Part shown: positions 38,537 through 39,630 of the stretch, piece by piece
How positions within the stretch are numbered: the first letter of the stretch is position 1
How the letters are laid out: each line of letters begins with the position of its first letter
Assembly (NCBI GenBank): GCA_964577205.1
Contig: CAZNYG010000008.1
Location: 1-39,630, forward strand
Length of the DNA stretch: 39,630 nucleotides
Source: CAZNYG01 sp964577205
Lineage (GTDB): Bacteria; Elusimicrobiota; Endomicrobiia; Endomicrobiales; CAIRNS01
Reading direction: 5' to 3'
The notes under the pieces: model-generated
The model's database searches: none
Told to the model about the DNA's origin: nothing
Seen by the model: only the letters and a program-made list of their open reading frames with translations
Made by a program: the position numbers and the translations under genes

Positions 38537-39196
38537 ATGAACAAACTCAATCTTAAAAACTACTTCACCGGCATTTACGGTATCATCTCCGAAGAACACG
38601 GGCTCGGCAGGACTGCCGTCCAGCAGGCCGAAATCATGGTTCAGTCGGGCATACGCGTCATCCAGTACAGGGAGAAAAACAAGGCCGGGCGCCTGCGGCA
38701 TGAAGATTGCGTAAAGATCCGGGAGATCACCCGGGCGGCGGGATGCCTTTTCATCGTGAACGATCACGCGGACCTCGCGCTCGCCTCTAAAGCGGACGGC
38801 ATCCACATCGGTCAGGACGACATGCCCATCGAAGCGGTACGCGGTATAGCCGGACCGGATATTATCATAGGGCTTTCGACACACTCTCCGGCACAGGCGC
38901 TGGACGCGGTCAAAAGAGGCGCCGATTATATAGGCGTCGGCCCGCTGTTCGCCACAAAAACAAAAAAAGACGTCTGCGAACCCGTCGGCCTCGAGTATCT
39001 GGACTTTGCGGCAAGCCGTCTATCTATACCTTTTGTGGCTATCGGGGGTATAAAACTGCATAACCTTGCCGATGTCGCCAGGCATGGAGCCGGTTGTGCC
39101 GCGATGGTCACCGAGATCGTCGCCGCCGGAGATGTCGGTGAACGCGTACGCGCCGCCATGGATATTTTGCGCCAAAACAGATCGATCCTCCCGTAA
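38537..39196 (+). CDS. thiE: Thiamine-phosphate synthase ThiE
   Basis: This 219-aa TIM-barrel enzyme joins hydroxymethylpyrimidine pyrophosphate and thiazole phosphate into thiamine phosphate. Motifs present: IRVIQYREKNK, FIVNDHADLALASKADGIHIGQDDMP (in two parts of the active site), IIGLSTHSPAQAL, DYIGVGPLFATKTKKD and FVAIGGIKLHNLADV. ATG 38537 is set by family length; the frame upstream is repeat sequence. No strong Shine-Dalgarno. It is the last gene of the thi operon seen here; thiC and thiD must lie elsewhere if present. Confidence 0.95.
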   Translation: MNKLNLKNYFTGIYGIISEEHGLGRTAVQQAEIMVQSGIRVIQYREKNKAGRLRHEDCVKIREITRAAGCLFIVNDHADLALASKADGIHIGQDDMPIEAVRGIAGPDIIIGLSTHSPAQALDAVKRGADYIGVGPLFATKTKKDVCEPVGLEYLDFAASRLSIPFVAIGGIKLHNLADVARHGAGCAAMVTEIVAAGDVGERVRAAMDILRQNRSILP

Positions 39197-39251
39197 GCTT
39201 GACATAGATCGCGGCTGGCCCTGTTTCCCCTTGCCCTTGGCCCGATACCCC

Positions 39252-39280
39252 TTGTCTTCCGTCTGAAAATATGCTATTAT
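39252..39280 (+). promoter_or_regulatory. Extended -10 promoter of pyk
   Basis: TTGTCT at 39252-39257, 17 bp, TATTAT at 39275-39280 preceded by TGC, giving TGnTATTAT. Transcription would start near 39287, leaving a leader of about 130 nt. Confidence 0.8.
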
Positions 39281-39347
39281 TTGAATGTCCAGGGATGGGC
39301 TTGTCGTTCCGGATACCCTTTTCCATGGCGGAACAGGAGATCTTAAA

Positions 39348-39398
39348 ATGAACGAGGGATCTTTCGGTGGCGCGCGCCGCAAGATCGCTCGTTTTTAA
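39348..39398 (+). CDS. Possible 16-codon leader peptide before pyk
   Basis: ATG 39348 to TAA 39396 encodes MNEGSFGGARRKIARF. AGGAG lies 8 nt upstream (39335-39339), an ideal distance. The whole frame coincides with a terminator-like hairpin. Translation of it could control folding of the hairpin, as in attenuation. No evidence beyond the sequence; chance is possible. Confidence 0.4.
   Translation: MNEGSFGGARRKIARF
39351..39395 (+). terminator. Terminator-like hairpin in the pyk leader
   Basis: AACGAGGGATCTT (39351-39363) pairs with AAGATCGCTCGTT (39381-39393) with a single G-G mismatch, with a GC-rich loop GGCGCGCGCC, and ends in TTTTT. A second stem, GTTCCG/CGGAAC (39306-39311 with 39329-39334), lies upstream. 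Being downstream of the pyk promoter, it would act as an attenuator. Confidence 0.7.
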
Positions 39399-39417
39399 TA
39401 CATAGGAGCCGATGACC

Positions 39418-39630
39418 ATGAAACTTCCTTCCCATAAGACCAAGATAATCTGCACCATAGGGCCTGCCACACGTTCGCCTCAGACGCTTGAGGAGCTTAT
39501 AAAAGCAGGCATGAGCGTCGCCCGCCTGAATTTTTCCCATGGCACCCTTGAAAGCAAACGCGAAGAGATACGCGCGGTATTTGCCGCCTCGGAAAAAGCA
39601 GGCCGTCCTGTTACCATACTTCTGGACCTT
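39418..39630 (+). CDS. pyk: Pyruvate kinase, N-terminal part
   Basis: The first 71 residues are present and the gene runs off the window. The sequence TKIICTIGPATRSPQTLEEL and GMSVARLNFSHGTLESKREE matches the A-domain start of pyruvate kinase, which converts phosphoenolpyruvate and ADP to pyruvate and ATP in glycolysis. The NFSHG segment contributes ATP and metal binding. AGGAG at 39404-39408 gives 9 nt to ATG 39418; ATG 39412 is only 3 nt away and less likely. Expression may be controlled by the leader hairpin. Confidence 0.94.
   Translation, partial: MKLPSHKTKIICTIGPATRSPQTLEELIKAGMSVARLNFSHGTLESKREEIRAVFAASEKAGRPVTILLDL

Overview
The window is about 39.6 kb of GC-rich (roughly mid-50s percent) chromosome from a diderm (Gram-negative-type) bacterium. 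The evidence is a TolC-type outer-membrane channel, an RND pump, an Omp85/POTRA-like barrel, a PorV/UPF0164-like barrel and several signal peptides. A run of 10 N inside valS marks a scaffold join, so this is probably a draft or metagenome assembly. The intergenic regions are full of short palindromic and phrase-like repeats of the kind I associate with uncultured diderm candidate phyla (Elusimicrobiota- or Omnitrophota-like). I cannot fix the phylum from sequence alone. No phage, IS transposase or CRISPR array is visible. Many promoters are near-perfect sigma-70 sites with exactly 17 bp spacing.

Layout. 1-1953: the end of an unknown gene, a membrane-anchored SurA_N-like chaperone (minus strand) and an AEC transporter. 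1950-6650: valS (split by the N gap), then rph-rdgB overlapping tRNA-Pro, and a small Mor-like DNA-binding protein. 6842-10263: an operon of an exported protein with two SpoVG-like domains and two membrane GAF-GGDEF diguanylate cyclases. 10260-17853: single genes with their own promoters (an orphan UgpC/MsmK-type ABC ATPase, a FecR-domain protein, a REC-GAF-HATPase protein without its phospho-acceptor His, an RlmD-type rRNA methyltransferase and a PorV-like barrel). 18133-23507 (minus): tetR-tolC-RND pump operon with an operator palindrome and no adaptor gene. 23848-24658: a CBS-pair protein, tRNA-Arg and tRNA-His. 25068-30112: an exported ankyrin protein, a Prx6-type peroxiredoxin and two flavoproteins of poorly known function. 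30128-33133: an Omp85-like barrel (minus) and a divergent PurF-like protein whose catalytic Cys is Ser. 33431-34732 (minus): a DEAD-box helicase. 34775-39196: a TPP-riboswitch-controlled thiSGHFE operon. 39252-39630: promoter, structured leader and start of pyk.

How it works together. The thi operon encodes the thiazole branch (ThiS sulfur carrier, ThiF adenylating enzyme, ThiG synthase, ThiH radical-SAM tyrosine lyase) plus ThiE, which joins thiazole and pyrimidine. The riboswitch and its terminator set expression by thiamine pyrophosphate. Every junction in this operon carries a repeat, and one insert is a 180-bp MITE-like element flanked by TTAA whose inverted repeat supplies the thiG Shine-Dalgarno. 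Repeat-derived sequence also forms the C-terminal tails of RdgB and ThiF.

The most unusual items are: the exported tandem SpoVG-like protein co-encoded with two diguanylate cyclases; the Cys-less PurF paralogue; the TTAA MITE-like element; two promoters whose -10 boxes lie only 6 nt from the start codon (leaderless candidates); and a 16-codon leader ORF inside a terminator-like hairpin before pyk.
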